From the NCBI GenBank assembly GCA_008973525.1, contig WACJ01000339.1, forward strand, positions 124,001-188,000: DNA of 64,000 nucleotides. The letters are read 5' to 3'. The first letter of the stretch is position 1, and each line of letters starts with the position of its first letter. This document shows, in pieces, positions 48,310 to 59,484 of this stretch. A program made the position numbers and the translations under genes. Source of the stretch: Stenopsyche tienmushanensis (Eukaryota; Arthropoda; Insecta; Trichoptera; Stenopsychidae). The notes beneath the pieces are model-generated. The model did not search any database, had not been told where the DNA came from, and saw only the letters and a list, made by a program, of their open reading frames with translations.

Positions 48310-48759
48310 ATGGCTCCAATGGAAGTTGCCATTAATGAACTGATTGATAATAATGCAAAATTAAAAACGGCCGAGGGAGTTTATAAATTTATATTTAATA
48401 TGTATGAAAAATTTGTAAGTTCATTAAGTAAAGAATTATTACATGCAGTGTAAAAGAAAATGAACGAACGCCGACATAAAAAAATTGTCACACTCTTGAT
48501 ATATTTACAAAGTGGAAATGTTTCCAGTTCTGATGAACATTTTCGATACTCAATCGAATATGAAGCTATTTCTTTGACACCAAGTATTATTGAGAGAATT
48601 CATCCGAATTTATTTTCTAATGATGAATTTTTAAATCGCAGGACTCGGTTATGTAAATTACACTTCTTTCTCTTTCAACTTCTGAATTGCATCATGGAAT
48701 GCAAAATCCAATTTTGTCTCTCACGAAAACGAAGAATTATGACAGTACGAATAGCCTGA
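48310..48759 (+). pseudogene. 150-codon frame with one stop
   Basis: From ATG 48310 the frame is open for 47 codons, meets one TAA (48451), and continues in the same phase to 48756. The first part includes ELIDNNAKLKTAEGVYKFIF, the second MNERRHKKIVTLLIYLQSGN and then AISLTPSIIERIHPNLFSND. The composition is protein-like (charged, amphipathic) rather than the Leu/Phe-rich look of chance frames here. It may be a transposon-derived or host exon remnant. A hAT-like origin is only a guess. It starts a few bases after a mariner's TA duplication. Confidence 0.4.
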
Positions 48760-48935
48760 ATATATATTTTAAATATTTAGGTCAATATAAATGAAGGACA
48801 AAAAAGTTTTAAAATATGAAACATTCAATGCTTTTGAATAAAAATTCTGTTTTTCATTGTCAATATTATCATGTTTTTTAAAATCTGAATCACTAAATTA
48901 AAGTCATTGATCCATTTGACATTAATTGTACATCA

Positions 48936-49222
48936 TTAACCCTTTGGGCTCCAAGCCATTTTTGTGTATTTCTTAAAAAAATGTTTGCATGGAATACAAT
49001 GAAAAAATTGGGGATTTATGAATCTCCAGGACGAAGCGCTGGTTTCATTTCGAAAGTGTCGCAAAAAATAGAGATTGCTTTCTTCCTTTTCCAGTTTCAC
49101 GATCTGAACATACCATACAGCCTGTGTAATTCCTCTCTGATCTACTATAAATAAAATGTGAACTTCCATCTACCTGTTGATCGTAATCAGTTGTTGACAA
49201 TCGTCCCAGCCATAGGAGTTAA
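48936..49222. mobile_element. TTAA element (287 bp)
   Basis: TTAACCCTTTGGGCTCCAAGCC-like left end, and inverted TTAACTCCTATGGCTGGGAC right end, with TTAA at both borders. The ends match loosely over about 20 bp. Frames inside are not transposase-like. Confidence 0.5.
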
Positions 49223-50258
49223 GATCGTAGGTCTCCTCTTTTAAATGTATTTTTTATGTGACCTACTCTAATTTCGTCTAGACGGTATTTCTTTTCAATG
49301 CATTCATATTGTTTGAATCGACACATTGATCGTCATTGAAAATGATATCGACATGGTGTCATTTTTGTTTAGCTTCGTGTCGTTTATAGACAGTATTCCG
49401 ATACTCTCTCCGATTCCCTTCCTTGCATAAAAGTCCTACAGGTATATTCCAGATTTTACTTGTCACTTAGATTTCGGGTCACTGAAGACTTGACAATATC
49501 TTGTGAACTAAATTCAGAAAACTAGTGTCATAAACGGAATATCTTGCCGAACGAACACGTTATACAAATTCATAAAAACAGTGAGAGATCACTGCATAGG
49601 GATAGGTATTCCAGTAAGCGAAATATCAACGTCATAAATGGCACTCATCCGCATATGAATGTTATTGGAGACTTCATAAAATGTCACCAAGCTGGGTTAT
49701 GCTTATAAAAAAAGTATAATTATTGTATATTATTAATGATAGCTCTAATAAAAACATAATTTCATGGTAGCGTAAGCCGGAATCTGCTGGAAATTGCACA
49801 TAAAAAATAGTTTTCATTCATAACAATTATACTAATGAATGCCTTATGGTTAAGTGGATGTTGCAATCGTCTCGACCGAGAGGTCCTTGGTTGGATTTAA
49901 ATCGATTAGATGTTATACATTTCATAGCATTAGTAAAGAAATTCGATTTAGCACCTATTCTAATAGATTGGTTTGCATAAGTCCGTGCAAGAAACAAATT
50001 GTATTTACATAAAGCGAGCATTGCATGTGGCTATCGATGAATATTTGTCGAACGAGAATGTGCCGATTGAATGAACAAACAAATGTAATGGCCGACATTG
50101 TTAAGAAAGCTTCAACATAAATTTATTTCATGGAACAACTTGAAATTAAAATCGCATTGGGGGCTGTCAAAATTCAAACAGGAGTCGGATCTTCGATGGA
50201 AAATTTTCTGGGTGTAGATTTTTTTCCATGTGATTTTCCGTTCATTATACACAAAAAC
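49223..50258. other. No gene recognised
   Basis: Mixed, non-repetitive sequence with short frames only (64 aa or less). Confidence 0.3.
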
Positions 50259-50632
50259 CTCTTTTTGTGCGATTCAAAGTTATGCGGTTTTTTTAAAAGC
50301 ATATCTCAAGTTTTAATTAATTAATTAACTTCAAACTGTGACAAAATAAGGCCAAAAAATGTTTTTTTTTAAACAGTCGCCATTTTTTTTGGTTAAGGAC
50401 TATAGTGACATCTTTTCTAATTATGAATTATATTGTTGGAAAGAGAAAATCTATATAGAACAATGGTGTGAAATTGACACGGTTTTCCCGTTTTTTATTA
50501 ACTTTTTTTTATGCGATTTTAGATATATTTGTTTCAAAGTTATGCGGTTGTAAAAATCCATGGAACGCATCTTTACATTTTCATAGCTTTTTGTGCGATT
50601 TTCCGCGGAACGCATCTATCGCACAAAAAAAG
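50259..50632 (+). mobile_element. Family H MITE-like copy (374 bp)
   Basis: The inverted ends CTCTTTTTGTGCGAT and ATCGCACAAAAAAAG enclose blocks shared in order with the longer copy at 28915. Internal TGTGCGATT and TTATGCGGTT motifs recur. The overlapping frames here are low-complexity. Terminal repeats with no coding capacity suggest a MITE of unknown superfamily. No target duplication is clear. Confidence 0.6.
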
Positions 50633-51315
50633 TTTAAGTGTATATCTAAATCGTTGCAGAATAAGTTTTATTATCAAACGCTCTTTAAAATAAGAATCTC
50701 GTGCGAAAAAGCGTGAGCGGTCCGCTGAGCGTTAATCGGTGAATGTCATTGAACGCAATCCACAATCTATCGTCTATCCAACAAAATGTCACATCTAAGT
50801 AATGTCAATTTTTAAACGGTTCGTTCAACTGTCGTAAGTGAAATCGATAATAACATAAACGACTGTTAAAAATAAAAGGCAGAGCTTCTATTGCCAAACA
50901 TATGAAATCTAAAAATGGAACAAAAGAGCAGAGCAATGGGAGCGATTTCCCAACGATTATTCTTACGCGACGTGTAGTCATTCAAGTAAAATAAATTAAG
51001 TGAAGCAGCACGAAAGAACGTTTGCAAATTGCAATCCACATATACATTAATTTCATACAAAAGCACGTGTAATTGCATAGATGCAAACGTGACAGGTCAA
51101 AATGGTCGACTAATCCCCATTGTAGCGTCACGTACCATAAATAGAGCAATGATAGCCTTCACCTTGATGGAATCTCACATCAAAATATTAATCAATAGCA
51201 GGGGAAAAATATTATCAATCGTATCAATTATTTAGGATTTACGTTATGAGATAAATGAGGGAATAATTCTTCAATCGCCATTTATGCGTTGGCAAACTTC
51301 TGCAAATGCAATACA
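50633..51315. other. No gene recognised
   Basis: AT-rich, with no supported feature. Confidence 0.3.
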
Positions 51316-51508
51316 TTAATCCCGTAAGTGGGTATGACGTATATATCCGTCAAGACCAAAGTCCATGCAAAGTGGGTATGACGGATATATCCGCACTGTG
51401 AAAGTTAAGCAAACCTCAATGGAAAATGACGGATATGTCCGATTGAAGTTAGATCGCGTCACTACGGATGACACTTTTAACAGTGAAATAAAGCGTTGAA
51501 GAAACTAG
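51316..51508 (-). mobile_element. Family F element, copy 2
   Basis: TTAATCCCGTAAGTGGGTAT, then TGACGTATATATCCGTCA, and the right end GCGTTGAAGAAACTAG, whose TTAA has decayed. It matches 60911-61214 with an internal deletion and matches copy 1 in reverse. Confidence 0.7.
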
Positions 51509-51545
51509 GTCTTTTTTGTGCCCTGATCTACAGGTAAGCGTTGTG
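51509..51545 (+). promoter_or_regulatory. Plus-strand splice-like CAG/GTAAGC
   Basis: GTCTTTTTTGTGCCCTGATC, then TACAG|GTAAGC (junction 51533/51534). It resembles a fused acceptor and donor but has a shorter pyrimidine tract than the two minus-strand sites and begins at the edge of family F copy 2. Support is weak. Confidence 0.2.
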
Positions 51546-52584
51546 ATAAATGGTCTTGAGATACTGGGTAGTAATAGAGCGTTTGAGACGAATTGAACGA
51601 TTACACATCTTGGCGTTTGTTTGTACGTTCGGTAGCGCACACCTCGTATACAACGCCGCGCTCATAATCCGCGGCGATATTCAAATTCGAGTGCCGCATT
51701 AGGAGATTTTTCGATATGACAAAGCGTTTTCGATTAAAACGGCGTACGTGTTTACATAGGGAATGAAAAAAAAATGATTCGAGATGCTAAAAAATCCAAT
51801 TAGCGAGTGTACGTTGTTCCGATGAATACGATCTGCATTTTTGCGCTTGTAAAACTAAAAGTTGGCATTTTTTATTATCCTATAAATCCATCAAAAATGT
51901 TGCGTCGTGTTCCTGCAGGGCCGGAGTTAGCGCGACACGCGTCGTCGGCGCCCGTGCATGTATCAAAATTTGAAACAAAATGTCGCTCCCGAACAATAAA
52001 GTTGTAAAATAATTGCGTAACAATTTTTATATATAATAGGGGGGTAAAATAAACGGTATATCGAAACGCGAAAAAAGCGACGGCTTCGAGCTGAATATGA
52101 AACAATGTAGCGCCACGAATTATATAACACAACTATAAAATGTAATGTGTAATCATACCGCCGGAGTATTCTATGGAGTAAATAGAAATCAACAATAAAA
52201 ATTCTTGGAAACAAATTAAGGTATTGCATGTCGGCCGAGCAGCTAAATGTATACACATTCGACATTATAAAAATGAATTTTATTATTCATTTTATAAGCT
52301 ATTAATTCAGAAAGTTATCAAGGTAAAATATGGTACTGTAATGGACGAGCGAGGCTACGTTATTAGGTAGATGTGCCGTTTGTAATATCAATTCAAGCAT
52401 TGAAGATATAATCAAATGGTCTTTCGTATATTCAAATTCTATACAAACAGCATACACTTTCTTTTATTCATGACCACAAATCATACATGCTGAAATATCA
52501 TCGATTTGCACTCGAATATCAACAATAAATTATAAATCGTCCGGCGTATCAAGCGATACAAATATTTACTTGTAGGCTACTTTA
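51546..52584. other. Complex patch, no gene named
   Basis: 51590-51760 and 51890-51990 are richer in GC (CGCGACACGCGTCGTCGGCG at 51931). Overlapping minus frames of 85 and 100 aa show no recognised domain. It could be conserved non-coding sequence. Confidence 0.3.
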
Positions 52585-52894
52585 GATTGCGCCCCAACGG
52601 CTCTGAGACCGCTGCGGTCGCAGTCTTGCCCATATACCTGCTTTTGTTTACAAGCCAGATGTTCCTGTTGGACACTTTTTTACCGTTGTTTTAATAAGGG
52701 AGCAAATTAAGTTAAAAAAAACTATGAGAAATGCCATTTGGGCCACATATTATCATAAAATTTCGAATGATGAAGCCCCTCCGCATTCACACTATCCGAA
52801 AAGCGCAGATTCTTGGAGCGAATTGCAGAAACATGCTACTACAAGATCGTTACATTTGTATAAGCATCCTCCCGCTCTCAACGAGGAAGATTAG
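52585..52894 (+). pseudogene. Mutator-like transposase fragment (K)
   Basis: 52585-52715 is related to the family K element at 38941-39055. It is followed by a 56-codon frame (52724-52894) beginning MRNAIWATYYHKISNDEAPP and containing SADSWSELQKH. The pattern AIWATxxHxxSTDExPxHxxCPxGxxSWCxxQ occurs in insect Mutator-like transposase proteins. Here the Cys before the Ser-Trp pair and the Cys after it are lost (YPKSADSWSEL). The frame ends LNEED*. The family assignment rests on memory of this motif. Confidence 0.5.
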
Positions 52895-52907
52895 CAATTT
52901 TTAATCC

Positions 52908-53036
52908 TTACCGGTCCTATGTCGAATCTCATTCGACATCGATTTTTACCGCGTGGGTCTCATGTCGAACGTCATTCGACATGTTTTTTACCGCGTGGGT
53001 CTCATGTCGAACGTCATTCGACATATTTTTTCATCG
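52908..53036 (+). repeat. Triple hairpin tandem array
   Basis: Three units start with TTACC at 52908, 52946 and 52988. Each has a GGTCYYATGTCGAA lead and a 19-bp hairpin: TGTCGAATCTCATTCGACA (52920-52938) and TGTCGAACGTCATTCGACA (52963-52981 and 53005-53023). The hairpin and GGTCCTATG lead resemble the family E terminus, repeated three times. Confidence 0.75.
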
Positions 53037-53425
53037 TTAGTATTATCGAATTAAAATGCAATGCAACATTTTTTTTCACTTGTATTTATTAGAACAGTAT
53101 GTTGACCATAGGATAAATGGATTTTTTGCTCATTGGATTGCGTAACTGTCTACTTGGGAGGGATATGAAAGGGTCGTTTTAGAAGCTCGCGCGGCACGAT
53201 AGCCGAGCTTTACGATCAAGTTACACTTGCTTCGAATTATTACCGATTTTTAGTATTTTTTTACAAATCTACAGATGGAAAAAATCCCGGCGGTAGGAAA
53301 GAAACCCGCTACATATGCACAACCTGCAAGTGAAAGCCTGAGCTTTCCATTAGTGAATGCTTTGAGCGGTATCAGACTTTATCAAAAATTTTGAGATATT
53401 GTTATTAAGGCTATTTTAATAATAA
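53037..53425. other. No gene recognised
   Basis: Mixed sequence with no supported frame or repeat. Confidence 0.3.
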
Positions 53426-53625
53426 GGCCTGATCCACACTATGGTGCCAGTAACGGTTCGATCTCGCTCCGGTCTCGGTCCGATCAAATATTCTTACACA
53501 AGAAACAATCAGAGTATTCACACTATAGGATCGTTCCAATCCCGTTTTTTGTATGAGAATATTTGACCGGACCGAGACCGAGAGCGAGATCGAACCGTTA
53601 CCGGCACCATAATGTGGATCAGGCC
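53426..53625. mobile_element. Harbinger-like foldback MITE, copy 1
   Basis: Exactly 200 bp. It starts GGCCTGATCCACACTATGGT and ends with the inverted ATAATGTGGATCAGGCC, flanked by TAA on both sides (53423-53425 and 53626-53628). Almost the whole element is an inverted repeat, with arms continuing through CGGTTCGATCTCGCT. A TWA duplication with a G-starting terminal repeat is the mark of PIF/Harbinger. The minus 78-aa frame here is repeat-derived. Confidence 0.9.
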
Positions 53626-53628
53626 TAA

Positions 53629-55490
53629 TGGTCGTCATGGGGATCACAATTCAGGTTCAGATGCCTTATACGCCTTGTCAGCCGCCGAGGTTCTGTACGT
53701 TAATTAAAGTTAAGTAAATATTATAAACGATTTGTAAATTCACGTAGAGGCAGAAATGGATAATAATATCAATAATAAATAATTAGAGTATATTCGACCA
53801 TATTATAACTTATGCTTATTTTGGCTCATGTTAGTTTTTGAGTTGGACCGCTCTACTGTAGATATAATGGAGCTTTTGCACTCTTGATGTTTCGTAAGCT
53901 GACAGCTTTTATTATCCGTCGCAAGATAATCGAGGCAAAGAGGGAATTCTCTAGGCGCAAAGTTGGAATGTTGAAATTGAGTTAAATTGAATTGGTCAAC
54001 TTCATCGACATTGAAACACATGTCTGCATCAAAAGTAATAATTTTCATCTACAAATAGAAATCTGCGAATAAATTGGCATTCTACAATTCAAGCGCATCC
54101 GTTATTACGAGCGGGCTCTACTTTGATATTTCAGGTATATTATAAAGCAATGAATTTATAAATGTTCAGCCATAAAACGTTGTTGGTTTATTTTCATTTC
54201 CAAGTCTAGTCGAGCTGCAGTTTATATCAGCATGCGCAAAATTAAAATAAGTTAGTCAGCAGTCAACAAATTCATGCATGCAATAAAGCAACGATATTGC
54301 GTCTGGGAATACACCGAACATTGTATCGCAGAAAAAATGTTCACAAACGACAAAATCGGATATTGGAGAACGCATGGGTTTGTTTAACGCAACTAGTTTC
54401 ATTATCATATATGAAGTGTAATTCAGCCTATTCCATGTCGTCGATGAAGCAACAGGTGCTATAAAACCTGTGGGAAACTCCCGTAAATGACAACAATTAC
54501 CAAACATCAGTCGAATAAAATTTGACGAGGCAGTGCTAAAATATTATCAAATATATTGGCCGGGAAAATGCACCGAAGCTGCGTAAATGCTGAAATTTTC
54601 CGCAGGGATTTTCCGACGCAAATATGTATTTTGGACTCAATGAAATGTGGCAAAGCCATTTATAATTCGTTCATACCATATTTAAATAAATTATGTTGAT
54701 TTCAATATATAATAAAGGCATAAAATGTCAAAATACGTACAATCACGGATAATGTCATCCATCGACTATTGTCAATGATACTCTTTAATCGTCCGTTTAA
54801 CGTTAGAGATCGTTTATTATTATCTAAAATATCTACAAAGCAATCATAATATGCAGATTTCGCATTTGTTAATCATAACTTATTTTACAAAGTAATACAT
54901 GCTGCAAATTTTACCGAAAATTATACTTTTTGCTATATACAACTGGGCCAAAAATTCAAATTTAATTTTTTATAAAAATCCTTCATTCAATTATGAGTTG
55001 TATTCCACTTATTAATAGAAAAAACATGGATTTTTAGTTTCATATAAGTTATCCTGATCATCGTCAAGATACTTTTTTCTAAGGGATCTCGGAAAATCAT
55101 GTTTCAATAGCTGAATTAAAATATTATTTAAATAAAATAAGTTTGGGTTCGGATGCAGTTGTCCGGATTTGCTGGATCTAAAAAAAGTAAATATTAATGC
55201 GATTAAAAAAAATCATCCAGGAGCTTTATTGGATTTGCAATTAAAAAACAGAATATGATTTAAAAGTGATGATAAATTCGCTACTCGTTCATAGATCCTC
55301 TTCTATATAAAATTCTCATTCAAATAATTCCATCCTGATTAACGACATGAAAAATCGTTTCCATCTCTTATTTAGATCGATTATACCCGATAAAAGATAT
55401 GAAATGAAATGAAAATCCATGGAAATTTGTGCGATCACTATGTAAAAAATGCCAGGATATTTAAATTCAATCTCAGTAATCAAATATATA
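53629..55490. other. No gene recognised
   Basis: AT-rich. Minus frames at 53803-54048 and 54256-54507 (81 and 83 aa) show no recognised domain. Confidence 0.3.
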
Positions 55491-56800
55491 GGGGTGGGCT
55501 ATAAGTTTCTGCACTTTTTAAATAACCATGAAAAATAGTCGAATAACTGTTTATTTATAAAAATCAAAATGTTTAGGTACCTAATTTTAGGGCCAGTTTG
55601 TGTCAAAACACTGTAGAGTAAATACATATTTTTTGTTGCTAGTAGATCTTGAGGATCTGGGGGCTAGTGGATCGTGAGGGTGAATTTGTTATTTTTATTT
55701 ATATTATTTGTTATCGTTGTTTGTTAAGAATGTCAGGGCCAACAATCGACGAAAAACATTTACGGCATTGTATGTTGTTCTTGTTTAACCGGGGAATGAA
55801 GGCGAAAACAGTAACAAAAACAATTACAGATACATATGGAGAAGTGTTAAAACTTTATAAATGTCATAGATGGAGAAAAAAAATAACGATAGAGATTTCA
55901 GGGTTGCCCCTAAAATAGAAAGGCTTTTAAAATTGGATGACGACTTATGACGTCATTAGTGGAATCAGATCCTCGTCTAATCATATCGGATTTATCAGGT
56001 ATGAAACAGACCTCTTTTTGCGAAGAAAAATAGCTTGCGACGAAAAGTGGGTCCTATACAATAATTCTATTCAAAAAAACAATGACTTTCCCCAGGTTAG
56101 TTAGCTGTTTCAATAGAAAAACCATCTTTGCCTTTAAAAAAGGTTCTTTTGTGTGTGTGGTGGGATATCGACGGTGTACTCTACTTTGAGCTATTAAAAC
56201 CTGGTGAGACAATTAGGCCCAATCCACACTATGGTGCCGGTAACGGTTCGATCTCGCTCTCGGTCTCAGTCCGGTCAAATATTCACATACAAGAAACGGA
56301 ATTGGAACGATCCGATAGTGTGAATACTCTGATTGTTTCTTATGCAAGAATATTTGATCGGACCGGGATCGGAACGAGATCGAACCGTTACCGGCACCAT
56401 AGTGTGGATCTGGCCTTACTGTAACGTTGTATTGCCAACAATTAGAGAAAATGAAAAATGAACTGCAAAAGACGTTCACTTTTAGTTAATAACAAACTTA
56501 GAATACTGCAACAGGATAATTCCCGATCGCATTCCGCAAGTCACCCAGGAAATAATAATGCAACTTGAACTTGAACTTTTATCTCACCCCAACTATTCTC
56601 CTGATATAGCTCTCTCTGATTATCACATTTCTAAATCATTGGAGCACTCCCTTCAAAATAAAAGTTTCATCAATTTCGACGATGTGAAAATCCACATTCA
56701 AAAGTTTTTCAATGAAAAACCAATTTTTTTTTTACAAAAATGGCATCGAAAAACTATTCAATAGGTGGCGAACGGTTTTTTTTTAATGTGTTTTTAAGCA
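55491..56800 (+). pseudogene. mariner transposase relic, split by MITE
   Basis: The left end GGGGTGGGCTATAAGTTTCT follows a TA at 55489. The start ATG at 55730 opens MSGPTIDEKHLRHCMLFLFN, then RGMKAKTVTKTITDTYGE, the mariner N-terminal HTH. Later pieces are IACDEKWVLYNN (first catalytic Asp region, near 56035), KVLLCVWWDIDGVLYFELLK then PGETI, and after the MITE TVTLYCQQLEKMKNELQKTF, HPNYSPDIALSDYH (third Asp region) and KSLEHSLQNKSF. The frame ends at 56764. Frameshifts and stops are present, and the HQDN block is largely lost. The right terminal repeat was not found. Confidence 0.92.
56216..56415. mobile_element. Harbinger-like foldback MITE, copy 2
   Basis: Also exactly 200 bp, GGCCCAATCCACACTATGGT to the inverted ATAGTGTGGATCTGGCC, flanked by TTA on both sides (56213-56215 and 56416-56418). 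It is paralogous to 53426-53625. It lies within the mariner coding relic, immediately after the codons for PGETI, and the mariner sequence resumes on the far side. Confidence 0.93.
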
Positions 56801-56889
56801 ATATATTTTTTGGATTTCTTTCCGGTCCTCCTTATATAAAAAGCTCTAAAATCAGGACAAGTTAATTCAAGGGCTCGAAGATTTTGTTT

Positions 56890-56944
56890 CTAAAATGACT
56901 TCGTGCGACACTTGATGCTAAACACAGCGACTGGAATGTGTTAA
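56890..56944 (-). repeat. Family I end fragment
   Basis: Reads, in reverse, TTAACACATTCCAGTCGCTG, like the family I terminus at 25557, with TTAA at 56941. No partner end was found to the left. Confidence 0.45.
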
Positions 56945-58005
56945 TATATTTAAACACTTCTCAGTCGCCAATTTTTGAGCAGCTATGAGTCATCTACAAT
57001 ACATGACAATCTTGTTGTATAAGTTATATGGTATACGACAAAATGTCGATGGTACTTAAATGAGAGTTTACGATGGTAGTTGATGAGCCAATCTTCATTC
57101 GAAGGAACAGTAAAAAGCCCGGCGGAACTGCTTTTTGTGCAACTCTGAAGTAGTTTCAATCCCGATATCGGCATTCATAAAATTATACACACCAGTTAGT
57201 CAATAAAACGGATAACCATAATAGAGCAATGATCTGCCTTCACAAATTCGACGAATACGCCATAAAATAAATGTCGATAAAATACAATGATGCAGACAGA
57301 GGTCTTTGCGTATTTTAACCGGTTTTGCGGAAGAGTCAACATTTAACTGCAACATTGACAGCATGTCAACTTTGCGGCGTATGTTTTCGGTTCGACGACG
57401 TAAAATATGCGCAATTATTTTTGTGTGAATTCGGCCAAAACCGAGACGTTTGCGTCTGATAATTCTGGATGACATTCATATTTGCAAGGAACAAATAGCA
57501 AACGAACTATAATGCAAAAATAATTATTAGCTGAATTTATTAAAATTGTATAAAATTAATTTAATCAAGCGTTTACGTATCCTATCGAAAATTAAGACAA
57601 AAATTAATTTTTGAAATCGGCAATTCATCTCAATTTGATCAAACTATATTCACCAATAAAATGGAATTCTATTACAAGGACTATTGCTTTATTATATTGC
57701 TCTCTTCAAGCATAAAGGAAAAGCTTTAAAAAGCAAAGCCAACAAAGGGCCGAGTCATGTTCAAATATTTTATAGCCTGTGACAATAGTACGCACAAGTA
57801 AAGCACAATTCCTTGCGGTTTGTTTGAGCACCTTTTGAAAAATTGAATTACTATTTAGATGCATCCGGGAGTAATTTCAAAAGAAGAGATCATACAATTT
57901 ATCAGAAGAGATCCTGATAGATTTTTGATGCAATTTAAATGCTATCTTTACATATTTATATAGTTTGATACAATTTACTAGTTAAAAAGATTTTCACGAG
58001 TACAC
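56945..58005. other. No gene recognised
   Basis: Mostly AT-rich. A 91-aa minus frame (57200-57475) is basic and Arg/His-rich, with no recognised domain. Confidence 0.3.
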
Positions 58006-58055
58006 CCCGCGTCAAGTGAGTCAATGAAGTGCGCGATCCGGCGGGAATGTGTTAA
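58006..58055 (-). repeat. Family I end fragment
   Basis: In reverse it gives TTAACACATTCCCGCCGGAT and a TTGACGCGGGG block, matching 25557-25612, with TTAA at 58052-58055. The other terminus was not found. Confidence 0.55.
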
Positions 58056-58380
58056 TAACTACTTATTTGTTACAAATCCCATGTTAAATTATATTTTTTG
58101 TTTATGCATATGTTGTCATACTATTTAATAAGGGAGAAATTCGCCCCTTTTAAAATTACCGAACGAGTGTATAATTTCAATGCAAGCTAATTGCCGTTGA
58201 AAATAACATGTGCATTTGGTATTTGCAATTATTAAGACCCCGGACGACTTTTTAAAAGCCTTTGTATAAATGTATAAATCATTCATCCACATTATAATTT
58301 ATATTTCCTGTCATTATTATACGCAGATGACAAAATCACGCAGGCTTATTGAGCTCGGAGGTCTCTGATGGCATGTAATC

Positions 58381-58465
58381 GCTTACCTGAAAGTCTTGGG
58401 AGTCAAAATCGAAAAGTAGTCAGACTTACCTGAAAAAAATCAATAAAAAATAAATTAGAATCGTC
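58381..58465 (-). promoter_or_regulatory. Recursive-splice-like site with 43-nt exon
   Basis: On the minus strand, TTCTAAT, a T-rich tract and TTTTTTTCAG join directly to GTAAGT (junction 58430/58429). After 43 nt (58429-58387) ending TTTCAG comes GTAAGC. The fused acceptor-donor matches recursive splice sites, CTAAT matches the insect branch-point consensus, and the second donor would bound an RS-exon. No repeat overlaps. Alternatives are a 43-nt microexon or chance. Confidence 0.5.
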
Positions 58466-58993
58466 AAAAAATTGTAGTGTTCGTTCATATTCGGTATTTA
58501 ATGCCAAATGGTAAGTCGATCGTATAAAATAGTTAACACATGGTTTAAATTTCATTTTAATGATTCAATCGACTCCACTGGTTAATGCTACATTTGAACC
58601 CTCAAAGAAAAATAATGATCAACGTGATCGCCTATTATCGATTTACTTCTGTGGAAGCTAAAGTACCTTGCATTTGACACCTTCATTGACTTTACAAATA
58701 TATATATAAAAATGCATCGATGTAAGTCAATTATGCAGATCGATTAATCAATATGCAGTTGGTGCATATTGCATATTTTTTGGTACAATTTTGATCGGCA
58801 TTTAATTTTTTAGTGTCCAATTTCAGACGTCTTCTTGGTTTTTTATTTCTTAAATAATCCTTTTATTTCTGAGGATTTTTCCATTGCAATTGCACAAAGC
58901 ATTCCATTAGGAACCGTCATTTAAAACCCTCAATTTTGTCATATTATAGAGTAAATCTGCTCATTGCAAACCATTTATTAACCATAGCATTTT
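58466..58993. other. No gene recognised
   Basis: AT-rich, with no supported feature. Confidence 0.3.
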
Positions 58994-59484
58994 TTAACCC
59001 TTTGCGGTCCCTAAATATTTTAGAAATTCTTATGATAAAACGTTTTTTTTTTTCAATTTTTAAGTTATTTATTACCAAAGTTGTACATTTGACCAATATA
59101 TTATACAGAGGCATTATATTTTATGGTTTATAATTAGATAATGTATGGTATCTCTCAAAACGTTGACCTAAATGGAGACCAGGCTTATTTAAATTTTATT
59201 TTGTATATTCGTTAGTTTCGGACAAAATTATTATGAATATTATACGATTACGTAAAAATATCGTAAGGATGATCGCAGATATTTACGAAAGCGTTAAGAG
59301 TCACTGTCTGTGTTTTAGGATTTTATCTGGGCAACAATCCTTTTCCTTCTCTAGCAGGTAGGCGAAGCACTATAAAGGATCATAAAAACCAATATTCCTT
59401 TCCAAATATTGTCCTGAACACGATACGCAAAATAAAATCACATGGTTTTAAATCTGAGTGAGGAAAAAAAAACGTAGAAATTCG
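58994..59484 (+). mobile_element. Family E, copy 1 (3' truncated)
   Basis: The left end is TTAACCCTTTGCGGTCC. The body includes ATTATACAGAGGCATTATAT, TCGTTAGTTTCGGACAAAAT and the GGCGAAGCACTATAAAGGAT region. Similarity to the right end stops within CGTAGAAA near 59484, before the hairpin. The MKDHK frame has lost its ATG (ATA). Confidence 0.75.

Noticed and set aside
53411..53647. 78-aa frame and similar ones at 56128-56479 as genes
   Set aside because: They read through the 200-bp foldback MITEs on both strands.
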